Positions 24,828-31,994 of a DNA stretch of 39,436 nucleotides are shown here, in pieces. Position numbers and translations under genes: made by a program. The notes beneath the pieces were generated by a model. That model saw nothing but the letters and a program-made list of their open reading frames with translations. It had not been told where the DNA came from and ran no database searches. Every line of letters begins with the position of its first letter. The first letter of the stretch is position 1. Origin of the DNA: Nitratifractor sp. (GTDB lineage: Bacteria; Campylobacterota; Campylobacteria; Campylobacterales; Sulfurovaceae). The stretch covers positions 1 through 39,436 of the forward strand of contig NZ_WFQN01000030.1 of assembly GCF_015487065.1 (NCBI RefSeq), written 5' to 3'.

Positions 24828-24938
24828 TTATCCAGGCTTCCAGGAACATGGGTTCTCTTTTATTTGAAAAGTGTCCTTGTCGATAGTAGATTTCAAAGGC
24901 CTATCTCCGCCAGCATTTCTCAATTCCCACTTTTGCAT
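24828..24938 (-). CDS. Possible 36-residue ORF, perhaps the stub of a lost divergent gene
   Basis: An ATG at 24938 is preceded by GGGAGG with six bases of spacing and a possible TATGAT -10 (24958-24963). The TTCACT that could serve as -35 (24982-24987) overlaps operator 1. The frame reads MQKWELRNAGGDRPLKSTID... and ends at a TAA after 36 residues. I do not recognise it. The beginning faintly recalls N-termini of NAD(P)-dependent zinc alcohol dehydrogenases, but this is from memory and weak. Its position, divergent from tetR and under the operators, is where a TetR target would be expected. Confidence 0.3.
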   Translation of the reverse strand: MQKWELRNAGGDRPLKSTIDKDTFQIKENPCSWKPG

Positions 24939-24983
24939 TTGTTGCCTCCCAAAATAGATCATACGATACCAATGCAGATGAAG

Positions 24984-24997
24984 TGAACAAGTGTTCA
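24984..24997. promoter_or_regulatory. TetR operator 1 (TGAACA-AG-TGTTCA)
   Basis: A 14-bp palindrome with perfect 6-bp arms. It is the first of four sites spaced exactly 43 bp apart. It overlaps the possible -35 of the minus-strand frame that starts at 24938. Confidence 0.75.
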
Positions 24998-25026
24998 TAT
25001 TGGATCAACCCTAATATACTGTGATG

Positions 25027-25040
25027 TGAACATTTGTTCA
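25027..25040. promoter_or_regulatory. TetR operator 2 (TGAACA-TT-TGTTCA)
   Basis: The second 14-bp palindrome, starting 43 bp after operator 1. It shares its centre sequence with operator 4. Confidence 0.8.
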
Positions 25041-25069
25041 TTTCAGGAAAAAGGACTTATATTCCGTTA

Positions 25070-25083
25070 TGAACAAATGTTCA
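25070..25083. promoter_or_regulatory. TetR operator 3 (TGAACA-AA-TGTTCA)
   Basis: The third 14-bp palindrome, starting 43 bp after operator 2, with an AA centre. Confidence 0.8.
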
Positions 25084-25104
25084 TAACGAATTCCTTCCTC
25101 ACCC

Positions 25105-25133
25105 TTGACTTATGAACATTTGTTCATTATAAT
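25105..25133 (+). promoter_or_regulatory. Sigma-70 promoter of tetR
   Basis: TTGACT (25105-25110) and TATAAT (25128-25133) are separated by 17 bp, close to the ideal housekeeping promoter. Operator 4 fills the spacer, so repressor bound there would block RNA polymerase. This indicates autorepression. Confidence 0.8.
25113..25126. promoter_or_regulatory. TetR operator 4 (TGAACA-TT-TGTTCA) inside the tetR promoter
   Basis: The fourth 14-bp palindrome, starting 43 bp after operator 3, lying exactly between the -35 and -10 boxes of the tetR promoter. Confidence 0.85.
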
Positions 25134-25162
25134 ATATAAAAACATCTCAAAAGGGCCATTTT

Positions 25163-25795
25163 ATGGACAATAAAAGCAAGAGCACCAAAGAGAAGATTCT
25201 AGAGGAATCTCTCGCTCTCTTCTCCGAGAAGGGGTACAAGGCCACGACGGTGCGGGATATCGCCGGGAAGGTCGGTATACGACAAGGGGCTATCTACAAC
25301 CATTTCAAAAACAAGGAAGAGATCCTGCAGACACTGGTCAACAACCTCACCGAATCGGCCCTGGTACATCTTTTTGAGGAGGAATCGCAGAGCAAAACGG
25401 GCAAACAGCTTCTTGCGCGTATCGCCACCACTTTCAAGCTCATCAGTTTCGATCCCCGCAATGAAGCCCTCTTCCGCCTGATGATGCAGGAGCTCTTTCG
25501 TAACGAGAAGATCCGCGATCTTTACCATGAACACTTCTATCAGCAGAATGTCAAGCGACTCTCTTCTCTGCTCTTTCAGATGATGCAGGAGGAGCAGATC
25601 CGCTCCTCGGATCCGCTTTTGCTTGCCAACGAGTTCTTCGCTCCGCTTTTTTATTATCAGATGCAGGTTGTTCTGCTCAAAATGGACGGCAAATCTACCT
25701 CTTCTGCGGTTACGATGTTTGAAAAGCATGTGGATCTCTTTTGGGATTCGATCCGAATCCAGGAGAACGAGACGATAAAAAAGACCCTTTTCTGA
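25163..25795 (+). CDS. TetR/AcrR-family transcriptional repressor
   Basis: A 210-residue protein. The N-terminal TetR_N helix-turn-helix (~8-55) reads KEKILEESLALFSEKGYKAT, TVRDIAGKVGIRQGAIYNHF and KNKEEIL. The C-terminal helical domain, which binds ligand in the family, is not assigned to a ligand. It is autoregulated with high likelihood, since one palindrome fills its promoter and three more lie upstream at 43-bp steps. AAGGG lies a few bases before the ATG. The natural target is not obvious: the methyltransferase downstream has a separate AT-rich spacer and a terminator-like hairpin in between. Confidence 0.92.
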   Translation: MDNKSKSTKEKILEESLALFSEKGYKATTVRDIAGKVGIRQGAIYNHFKNKEEILQTLVNNLTESALVHLFEEESQSKTGKQLLARIATTFKLISFDPRNEALFRLMMQELFRNEKIRDLYHEHFYQQNVKRLSSLLFQMMQEEQIRSSDPLLLANEFFAPLFYYQMQVVLLKMDGKSTSSAVTMFEKHVDLFWDSIRIQENETIKKTLF

Positions 25796-25820
25796 CATCT
25801 TGTCGAGAATTTGATTCAGG

Positions 25821-25844
25821 AGCCACTGTATATAATGGCTTTTT
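25821..25844 (+). terminator. Weak intrinsic terminator after tetR
   Basis: AGCCA (25821-25825) pairs with TGGCT (25836-25840) around a 10-base loop, followed by a T run. The stem is only five pairs, so efficiency is uncertain. Confidence 0.4.
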
Positions 25845-25921
25845 CCAGAAGTTTTTTAGAGCCTTCAATTGATATTATTATTGATTGAATCTTATATTAA
25901 AACATATTAATAGGAATAAAT

Positions 25922-26536
25922 ATGAATAAAGATCATTTTGAAGTACGATCCGCCGGATACGACGAAACCGACTATCGACTGCGTTACGTCGATGAGATGG
26001 CCGAAGTGATACGGAAGCATCTGCCGCTGAGTCCGGCAATGCATCTGCTGGACTTCGGTGCAGGGACCGGGCTGCTGACAGAGCGGATCGCTCCGGAGGT
26101 CTCGGAGATCACCGCCGTGGATATCTCCCCTTCGATGATCTCCCAGCTGCAGGAAAAATCTCATCTACTCCCCTGCCGCCTCTCACTCCTTCAGCAGGAT
26201 CTCTGCCGGGATGAACTCCCCGAGATCCGGGTGGACGGAATTGTCTCCACGATGACCCTGCATCATATCGAAGATGTCCCCGTACTCTTTCGCCACCTGC
26301 TGACACTGCTCAAACCGGGAGGCTTCGCCGCCTTTTGTGATATCGACACCGAAGACGGCAGTTTCCATACACTTGATACGGGAGTGAAACATTTGGGATT
26401 CGATCGGGAGGAGATAGTGCAGTGGTTGAAAGAGGCAGGGTTTGAGAATGTCGAAATACGGGATGCGACGGTCATCCGCAAGCCCCAGGGAGACTACTCC
26501 GCTTTTCTTCTGAGCGGGTATCGTCCGCAGAGCTGA
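25922..26536 (+). CDS. Class I SAM-dependent methyltransferase
   Basis: A 204-residue protein with SAM-binding motif I LLDFGAGTG (42-50), an acidic residue at the end of strand 2 (ITAVDIS), QQDLCRDELPE (motif II region), GIVSTMTLHHIEDV and LLKPGGFAAFCDIDTEDG. It is a small-molecule-type methyltransferase (UbiE/Methyltransf_11 group); the substrate cannot be told. AGGAATAAAT precedes the ATG. It is downstream of tetR but separated by ~125 bp with a weak terminator, and convergent with the small gene that ends at 26539. Confidence 0.88.
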   Translation: MNKDHFEVRSAGYDETDYRLRYVDEMAEVIRKHLPLSPAMHLLDFGAGTGLLTERIAPEVSEITAVDISPSMISQLQEKSHLLPCRLSLLQQDLCRDELPEIRVDGIVSTMTLHHIEDVPVLFRHLLTLLKPGGFAAFCDIDTEDGSFHTLDTGVKHLGFDREEIVQWLKEAGFENVEIRDATVIRKPQGDYSAFLLSGYRPQS

Positions 26537-26538
26537 GC

Positions 26539-26742
26539 TCAGATCAGGCCGAGTTCTTCCAGGAGGGCCTCGATTTTGGGAGAGATTTCGGCCAGTTTTT
26601 CATAGAGGGTGCCGAAAGCTTTATCCTCGGCGTACCACTCTTCGATATGTTTCCAGGCGTTGCTCTTCTCCTCTTCACTCAGATCCGCTTTGTTGATGGC
26701 ATCTTTGATCTTCTCCAGATGCTCGACACGTTTGTTGCTCAT
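26539..26742 (-). CDS. Small conserved helical protein, function unknown
   Basis: A 67-residue, charged, helix-rich protein (EHLEKIKDAINKADLSEEEK, then WKHIEEWYAEDKAFG). There is no signal peptide or cysteine. AAGGA lies five bases before the ATG. It lies only 2 bp from the end of the convergent methyltransferase gene and 27 bp downstream of the start-distal helicase gene on the opposite side. It has the look of a small cytoplasmic conserved protein of this phylum; I do not recognise a function. Confidence 0.7.
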   Translation of the reverse strand: MSNKRVEHLEKIKDAINKADLSEEEKSNAWKHIEEWYAEDKAFGTLYEKLAEISPKIEALLEELGLI

Positions 26743-26769
26743 GCTCTTCCTTTTTTTGATTGAATTATA

Positions 26770-28830
26770 TCACACGCGCTTTGGCGAGGAGGCCGGGCCC
26801 TGATCCGACCGGATCAAACCGGCCTCTTCCAGAAAGGGGGAGGGTTTGAAATCGATCTTTTTGACCCGGTCGTAACGGGCCATGGAGAGGTAGAGCCGCT
26901 CTTTGGCCCGGGTCACCGCCACATAGAAGAGACGGCGCTCCTCTTCCAGGCTCCCGGTGCGCTCCATCAGCTTGCGATTGGGAAAGCGCCCGTCCATCAG
27001 ATCGATCACATAGACCTCGGCAAACTCCAACCCTTTGGAAGCGTGAACTGTCAGCAGGTTGACCCCCTCCCCCTCACTCATCTCTCCGCCTCCTAAAATC
27101 ATAGCATTGACAAAGCGATGCAGATCCGAGTAGTGGGTCGCAAGATCCGTCAGCAGACGCGCTTTACGCAGGATCCTCTCTCTGGCCTGCTCCTCTTTTT
27201 CGGGATCCAGCTCTCCGCTCTTCAGACGGGCCCGCTGGGCCGAAAGCATCGCCACGACACTCTGATAGAGCGGCGAAGCGGCCGCCTTGCGCAGAATCGT
27301 CGCCGGTCGCTGGCTCCGGTCGATGCTCCGGTAGAAGCGGTAGAATTCGATAAAGAACCGTACCCCGTCCTGCCCCAGTCTCGGATGCTTCAGCAGCGGG
27401 TGAGCCCGAATCTCCTCCTCCATCTCCATATGGGCGAAGCGGGTGACAGAACCGATCTCTAGGTCGTCGTCGAAAAGCCCCAGCTGGGTATTTTTGTTGG
27501 GGTTGAGTTTGGGCAGAGTCGTGACGGCAGGTTTGAGCAATCCCCGCCGCAGATCCCCCTCTCCGAAATGGATCAGGCACTGGAAGATCTCTTTGGCCAT
27601 GGCGGTCCCGACCCCTTTGCCATATTCAAAAATATGGATAAAGGCCATCATATCCCGGGGATTGACCAGCAGTGAACAGAGATCCAGCAGAAACTTCACC
27701 TCTTTGGCTTCAAAGAAACTGGTTCCCCCCTTGCGGCGGCAGGGGACCCCCCGCTCCCGCAGGCTCGCTTCGATCCCGTCGGCGCTGGCATTGTTACGAA
27801 AGATCACCGCCATGTCGCTGTGGGGCGTCGCACTCTCGGCGATCATCGAGGCAATGGATTGGTACTGTTCGAAGAGCTCCTCGTAGATCAGGAGTTTCGG
27901 CGGATGGGACTCCCCCGCTCTGCCGACGATCAGCTCTTTGGGGTAGATACGTTCGTTGCGTTCGATGACCCGGTTGGCCAGGGCCAAAATGGCCGCCCCG
28001 GAGCGGTAATTGGTCCGCAGCGTGTAGACCCGCGCCTCGGCATAACGCTCGGTAAAGGTGGCGATGTTGGCGATGTTGGCTCCGTTGAAGGCGTAGATGC
28101 TTTGATCGTAATCCCCGACACAAAAGAGCGAGGCGGGTTCCAGCGCGTCAATCAACGCCCCCTGGAGGGTATTGGTATCCTGATACTCATCCACCAGTAC
28201 CTCGTCGAAGCCGATCTGTTCTCCTTCTTCCAGTCGGGACTTCACCTTGAGCAGCAGGTCGTTGAAAGAGAGGAAACCGTACTCCTCCTTGGTCGCTTCG
28301 TACTCCTGACAGATATCCAGATAGATATCCATCCATGCCTCGTGCTCCGGGTACCGCTCAAGAAACCACTGATCGAAACTCTCCAGGGCGGCGTTTTGAT
28401 AGAGCTGGTAGAGTTCGTAGAGATAGGCGGGAGAGAAGGGCTGCGTCTCGTATCCCAGCCGTTTCAGATCCCGTTTCTCGTAGATACTGCGAAAAAGTGT
28501 TTTGAGTTCGCCGGGCTGTTTGAGGGTCGATTGGGGCAGTCGCGCTTTGAGCCAGCGATAGCAGACAGCGTGGAAGGTCCCCGCTTCGATCCGATCGACG
28601 GTCTGGGCGGGGAAATAGTGTTTGAGCCGCTGGACCATCTCTCCCGCGGCTTTGTTGGTAAAGGTCAGAAGAAGGATCTTTTCAGGCGGAATGCCCTGCT
28701 GCAGAAGATGGGCGATCCGCCCGACGATCGTGGAGGTTTTGCCGGTGCCGGCGCTGGCGATGATAAGATTGCGGCCGGCCGGAGCCGTCGCCGCCCGGCG
28801 CTGCTCGTCATTGAGCCTGCTGAGCGGCAT
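26770..28830 (-). CDS. UvrD/Rep-type DNA helicase
   Basis: A superfamily 1A 3'-5' helicase of 686 residues. Motif I is SAGTGKT (K31); the Q-motif precedes it (LNDEQRRAA); then LLLTFTNKAAGEM (Ia), VDEYQDTN (II), VGDYDQSIYAFNGA (III), LRTNYRS (IV), NLLTVHASKGLEF (V) and EERRLFYVAVTRAKERLYL (VI). It acts in DNA repair or replication restart. The start is set at the ATG at 28830 because the in-frame upstream codons (to 28914) overlap the preceding gene and do not resemble the family. It begins 8 bp after that gene's stop, so the two are likely cotranscribed. Confidence 0.94.
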   Translation of the reverse strand: MPLSRLNDEQRRAATAPAGRNLIIASAGTGKTSTIVGRIAHLLQQGIPPEKILLLTFTNKAAGEMVQRLKHYFPAQTVDRIEAGTFHAVCYRWLKARLPQSTLKQPGELKTLFRSIYEKRDLKRLGYETQPFSPAYLYELYQLYQNAALESFDQWFLERYPEHEAWMDIYLDICQEYEATKEEYGFLSFNDLLLKVKSRLEEGEQIGFDEVLVDEYQDTNTLQGALIDALEPASLFCVGDYDQSIYAFNGANIANIATFTERYAEARVYTLRTNYRSGAAILALANRVIERNERIYPKELIVGRAGESHPPKLLIYEELFEQYQSIASMIAESATPHSDMAVIFRNNASADGIEASLRERGVPCRRKGGTSFFEAKEVKFLLDLCSLLVNPRDMMAFIHIFEYGKGVGTAMAKEIFQCLIHFGEGDLRRGLLKPAVTTLPKLNPNKNTQLGLFDDDLEIGSVTRFAHMEMEEEIRAHPLLKHPRLGQDGVRFFIEFYRFYRSIDRSQRPATILRKAAASPLYQSVVAMLSAQRARLKSGELDPEKEEQARERILRKARLLTDLATHYSDLHRFVNAMILGGGEMSEGEGVNLLTVHASKGLEFAEVYVIDLMDGRFPNRKLMERTGSLEEERRLFYVAVTRAKERLYLSMARYDRVKKIDFKPSPFLEEAGLIRSDQGPASSPKRV

Positions 28831-28838
28831 GGAGTCTT

Positions 28839-29174
28839 TTACTTGTGGCCGAGGATATAGTAGGTGTTTTTGCCGTCGACCTTTTCCAGGGCGACTTTGT
28901 ACTTCTCCGCCCACTGCTTGACATAGTCATTGAAGGCTTCGATCTCTTCGGGATTGGTACTGTCGGTCTTGACTTTCAGATAGTCTTTGGAGTTGGAGAG
29001 AGCGACGATGCCGGCGAAGCGCTTCACTTCGTCGTTGAGCGTCAGAATATGCTTGGCAAACTTTTCGAAACCGGGCGTGTTGTCGATGATGCGCTGCAGT
29101 TGGGCCAGTGTCGCCTCTTTGACGGGATATCCGAGTTGGATCAGGAGATTTTCGGGAGTCAGTTCGATGTTCAT
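28839..29174 (-). CDS. Small conserved protein, function unknown
   Basis: A soluble protein of 111 residues (MNIELTPENLLIQLGYPVKE start, NTYYILGHK end) with alternating helices and a C-terminal strand-like segment. There is no signal, membrane segment or cysteine. GAGGT lies before the ATG. It directly precedes the UvrD-type helicase (8-bp gap). I do not recognise a family. The reading frame and its charge pattern are convincing as a real gene. Confidence 0.7.
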   Translation of the reverse strand: MNIELTPENLLIQLGYPVKEATLAQLQRIIDNTPGFEKFAKHILTLNDEVKRFAGIVALSNSKDYLKVKTDSTNPEEIEAFNDYVKQWAEKYKVALEKVDGKNTYYILGHK

Positions 29175-29305
29175 TCATTTACCTCATTGTTGGTCTTGGA
29201 TGGCGGATTTTAACAAAGATTGTATTAGAGAGGACTTCTTGTCTCTCCGAAAGATCTGCTCGTGGTGGAGAGGTGATTGGACTTTTCACAAAAGAAGAGA
29301 TCATC

Positions 29306-29385
29306 CTCGTCATTCCGGCGAAAGCCGGAATCCGGGGCTTGGAAAGTATATCAAACCGTGGATCCTGAAGCGTGTTCAGGATGAC
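29306..29385. repeat. Bipartite intergenic palindromic repeat, copy 4
   Basis: It has the left hairpin CATTCCGGCGAAAGCCGGAAT and the right hairpin GGATCCTGAAGCGTGTTCAGGATGAC. It lies between two minus-strand genes. The rest of 29175-29411 holds nothing else that I can identify, apart from a loose GAGAGGAC/GTCTCTC palindrome near 29235. Confidence 0.7.
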
Positions 29386-29411
29386 AAAAAGAAGTTTTTC
29401 AATGCACTCAC

Positions 29412-30116
29412 TTAGAAAAGGCTCTCTTTGGGACGGACCTTTTCCAGGAGCAGACGATAGTGCTCCAGGTTCTGGAAGGCCTTTTCGTAGCGCCAGCGCA
29501 GGACAAACTCGATCACCTGGTTTTTGCGGGCGGGTTCCAGAGTCTCCGCTTTGCCGAAGTAGCCCAGGGAGATGTTTTTGGCCTTTTTCTTGCCGTTTTT
29601 ATCCGGTTCGTAGGTGATGGCGATCACCTGGACATATTTTCCCTCACGTATTTCACCGAAATCCTCCTCTTTGAGACCGATTCCGCTGATATTCATCGCT
29701 TTGTAGATGAAAAGTTCCTCGATCTTCTGCACTTTTTTATTGATCTCCAACTGCAAAAAGAGCTCGGCAAGACGGTTCAGGTTTTGGGCCCGTACCGGCT
29801 CGGTACGGCTGTCGATCCCCAGATGGTGCAACAGGATCTGTCCCAGTCGGCGTGCCTCCCCGCTCTTTTCCTCATGGACTGCGGCCTCTTCACGCTTTTC
29901 ATCCGTGGCAGAAGGTTGCGGCAAATCCGCGGCAGCCCCCTGCTCTTTCACCGGTTTTGACACGGGTTTTTGGGCGACGGTCACCGCAACGTCAGAACTT
30001 TCGTCATTTTCGATCAATGAAGGTTGTTTGGGACGTACCGGTTTTTTTTTCTTTTCATTCAATTTTACATCGAGCTTACTGCCCAATGCCTTGAGTCTCT
30101 CTAATGCATCACTCAT
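29412..30116 (-). CDS. Conserved protein of unknown function with disordered linker
   Basis: A 234-residue protein: a basic N-terminal part (~1-30, MSDALERLKALGSKLDVKLN then KKKKPVRPK), a low-complexity linker (~35-85, many A, P, E and K), and a C-terminal domain (~88-234) with HHLGID, LFIYKAMNISGIGLKEEDFG and LGYFGKAET. There are no membrane segments or cysteines. I do not recognise the C-terminal domain. It stands alone, upstream of a repeat and divergent from murA. Confidence 0.65.
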   Translation of the reverse strand: MSDALERLKALGSKLDVKLNEKKKKPVRPKQPSLIENDESSDVAVTVAQKPVSKPVKEQGAAADLPQPSATDEKREEAAVHEEKSGEARRLGQILLHHLGIDSRTEPVRAQNLNRLAELFLQLEINKKVQKIEELFIYKAMNISGIGLKEEDFGEIREGKYVQVIAITYEPDKNGKKKAKNISLGYFGKAETLEPARKNQVIEFVLRWRYEKAFQNLEHYRLLLEKVRPKESLF

Positions 30117-30284
30117 CTTTTATCCATTCTCATCTCAAAGAGGTTCTTGTTTGAATATTAAGTAATATAGTAGCAGGCCAAAGATTAAACATATCTAAAA
30201 ATATCAAAACTTTTATTTTAAAATATCAAATCTATATTAAATAATAGAATATCGAAGCACTCGCTCGATTTAACCCTTCTTGGA

Positions 30285-30290
30285 TACAAT
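30285..30290 (+). promoter_or_regulatory. -10 box for murA
   Basis: TACAAT (GGATACAAT) lies 37 bases before the murA ATG, at the end of an AT-rich spacer (30117-30326). No clear -35. Confidence 0.45.
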
Positions 30291-30326
30291 GGCGAAATCG
30301 ATGTATAAATATATGGTAGGAGTTTT

Positions 30327-31601
30327 ATGGACTATCTTGAAATCGAAGGGGGAAGGCGCCTCAGCGGCACCGTAACAATCAGCGGAGCCAAAAACGCCGC
30401 CCTACCCGTCATCGCAGCGACTATTCTGAGTGATCAGCCTGTTACCGTCCACAATCTTCCCAATGTCGTGGATATCCGGACGCTACTGAAACTTCTCCAG
30501 ATCCTGGGAGCCCAAGTGGAACATGAAGCGGACCGCGCAGTGATCGATGCCGGGCCGATCAATTCGACCCGGGCGGTCTACGAGATCGTCGCCCAGATGC
30601 GGGCATCGATCCTGGTTCTGGGACCCCTCCTCGCCCGTTTCGGCGAATGTGAAGTGAGCCTCCCCGGCGGTTGTGCCATCGGGCAACGTCCCATCGACAT
30701 GCATCTCAAAGCGCTTGAGACCATGGGGGCCACCATCGAGATCAAAGGGGGATATGTCCATGCGATCGCTCCGGAGCATGGTTTGCAGGGCAGCAAGATC
30801 GTTTTCGACAAAGTCAGCGTCGGCGCCACTGAAAACACTCTGATGGCAGCGGCCCTGGCCCATGGAACCACCGAGATCATCAATGCCGCGAGAGAACCGG
30901 AGATCGTTCAACTTTGTGAAATGCTTCAAATCGGCGGCATCAAGATTGAAGGCGTCGGGACGGGGCGGCTGCGGGTGGAGGGAACGGGAGGAGCCCCTTT
31001 GAACTTCTCCGAAGAGATTTCCATTATCCCCGACCGCATCGAAGCCGGCACCTATCTCTGTGCCGGCGCGATCACCTACTCCCAGATTACCCTGGAAGCG
31101 GTCAATGCGGAACATCTGCAGAGTACCATCGACAAACTGGAGGATATGGGATGCGGATTTGACTATCCCGGCCCAAACAGTGTGACCATCTATCCGGCCC
31201 GGGGGGAACTGCGTGAAGTCAATATTGTTACGGCGGAGTATCCGGGATTCCCTACCGACATGCAGGCGCAGCTGATGGCGGTGGCAACGCTGGCTTCGGG
31301 AGAGAGCCTGATCGAAGAGCGGCTTTTTGAAAACCGTTTCATGCATGTCAGCGAACTCAACCGGCTGGGAGCCGACATCTGGCTCAAAGGCAACACCGCC
31401 GCAGTACGCCCTGTGGAGAAACTTTTCGGAGCTGATGTCATGGCGACCGACTTACGGGCCAGCTCTGCTCTTGTCCTGGCGGGATTGGCTGCCGAAGGTA
31501 CGACCCGGGTGCGCCGGATCTACCATCTCGACCGAGGCTATGAGGATCTTCAGGGAAAACTTGCTTCCCTCGGTGCCGCCATTACCCGTCGCAGCGAATG
31601 A
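30327..31601 (+). CDS. murA: UDP-N-acetylglucosamine 1-carboxyvinyltransferase
   Basis: MurA transfers enolpyruvate from PEP to UDP-GlcNAc, the first committed step of peptidoglycan synthesis. The protein has 424 residues, a usual length. It shows [16 protein letters not shown], the catalytic cysteine C116 in [19 protein letters not shown] (the fosfomycin target), [44 protein letters not shown] and [13 protein letters not shown]. Because the cysteine is present (not Asp), fosfomycin sensitivity at this site is expected. GGAG lies before the ATG. It converges with the LprI-like gene (15 bp apart). Confidence 0.97.
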   Translation: MDYLEIEGGRRLSGTVTISGAKNAALPVIAATILSDQPVTVHNLPNVVDIRTLLKLLQILGAQVEHEADRAVIDAGPINSTRAVYEIVAQMRASILVLGPLLARFGECEVSLPGGCAIGQRPIDMHLKALETMGATIEIKGGYVHAIAPEHGLQGSKIVFDKVSVGATENTLMAAALAHGTTEIINAAREPEIVQLCEMLQIGGIKIEGVGTGRLRVEGTGGAPLNFSEEISIIPDRIEAGTYLCAGAITYSQITLEAVNAEHLQSTIDKLEDMGCGFDYPGPNSVTIYPARGELREVNIVTAEYPGFPTDMQAQLMAVATLASGESLIEERLFENRFMHVSELNRLGADIWLKGNTAAVRPVEKLFGADVMATDLRASSALVLAGLAAEGTTRVRRIYHLDRGYEDLQGKLASLGAAITRRSE

Positions 31602-31616
31602 TTACCCACTGATATT

Positions 31617-31973
31617 TCAGGGGGCCTGCCTCCTCGCTTCCGCCAAACGTCTGGCCAGGAGTTCGATCCGTTGTAGATAGAGCAGCATCAGATCGTCCCG
31701 ATCGGCCAGACGGTTCCGGATCCTGAGCCACTCTTTTTCTTCTCGACGCGGCGCTTCCACATCGACAGTTGGGTAGAACTGCAGATAACGATAGACTGAA
31801 CTGAGAAGATTGTCTTCGATACTCAGGATTTCATCACTACAGACGGTTCATTCTCCCGGACTCATTCGGCTTCGATCTCCGGAACACCAGGGCGGCTGGG
31901 GACAATAGTCCGAGGGCATCGCTACTGCCAGGAGTGTTCCGATGACCATCGAGAACATCACCCTCTTAGTCAT
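31617..31973 (-). pseudogene. LprI-like (DUF1311) exported protein interrupted by an in-frame UGA
   Basis: An ATG at 31973 with a strong AAGGAGG ribosome binding site opens a 118-codon frame. Residues 1-19 (MTKRVMFSMVIGTLLAVAM) are a signal peptide. Then come C24 and C30 (YCPQPPWCSGDR), MSPGE, a TGA at codon 42 (31848-31850), and, in the same frame, TVCSDEILSIEDNLLSSVYR and a helical tail to the TGA at 31617. The segment around TVCSDEILSIEDNLL resembles the LprI/DUF1311 core (xxICSDxxLSxLDxxL). I think the UGA is a nonsense change, perhaps from CGA. Readthrough or selenocysteine (which would give a UxxC motif, U-T-V-C) cannot be excluded. It follows the peptidoglycan-binding gene by 21 bp. 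Confidence 0.7.
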
Positions 31974-31994
31974 CTCCGCCTCCTTTCTGAGTTT

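Larger units (their letters stand above)
24564..25162. other. Long non-coding, AT-rich spacer between the FIST kinase and tetR
   Basis: About 600 bp, visibly richer in A+T than its surroundings. The left part (24564-24830) shows no credible gene, only short frames. A 36-codon frame (24828-24938, minus strand) with a good ribosome binding site and the four-operator array (24984-25126) occupy the right part. It looks like a region where a gene has decayed. Confidence 0.6.

Noticed and set aside
24984-25126. Replication iterons, because the four palindromes are evenly spaced
   Set aside because: They are symmetrical operators rather than direct iterons. One lies inside a near-perfect promoter for tetR, and no initiator gene is nearby.
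31801-31826. The hairpin 21 bases after the in-frame UGA as a SECIS element
   Set aside because: The predicted loop is CAA, without the apical G/U required by the bacterial SECIS consensus; I keep it only as a remark.
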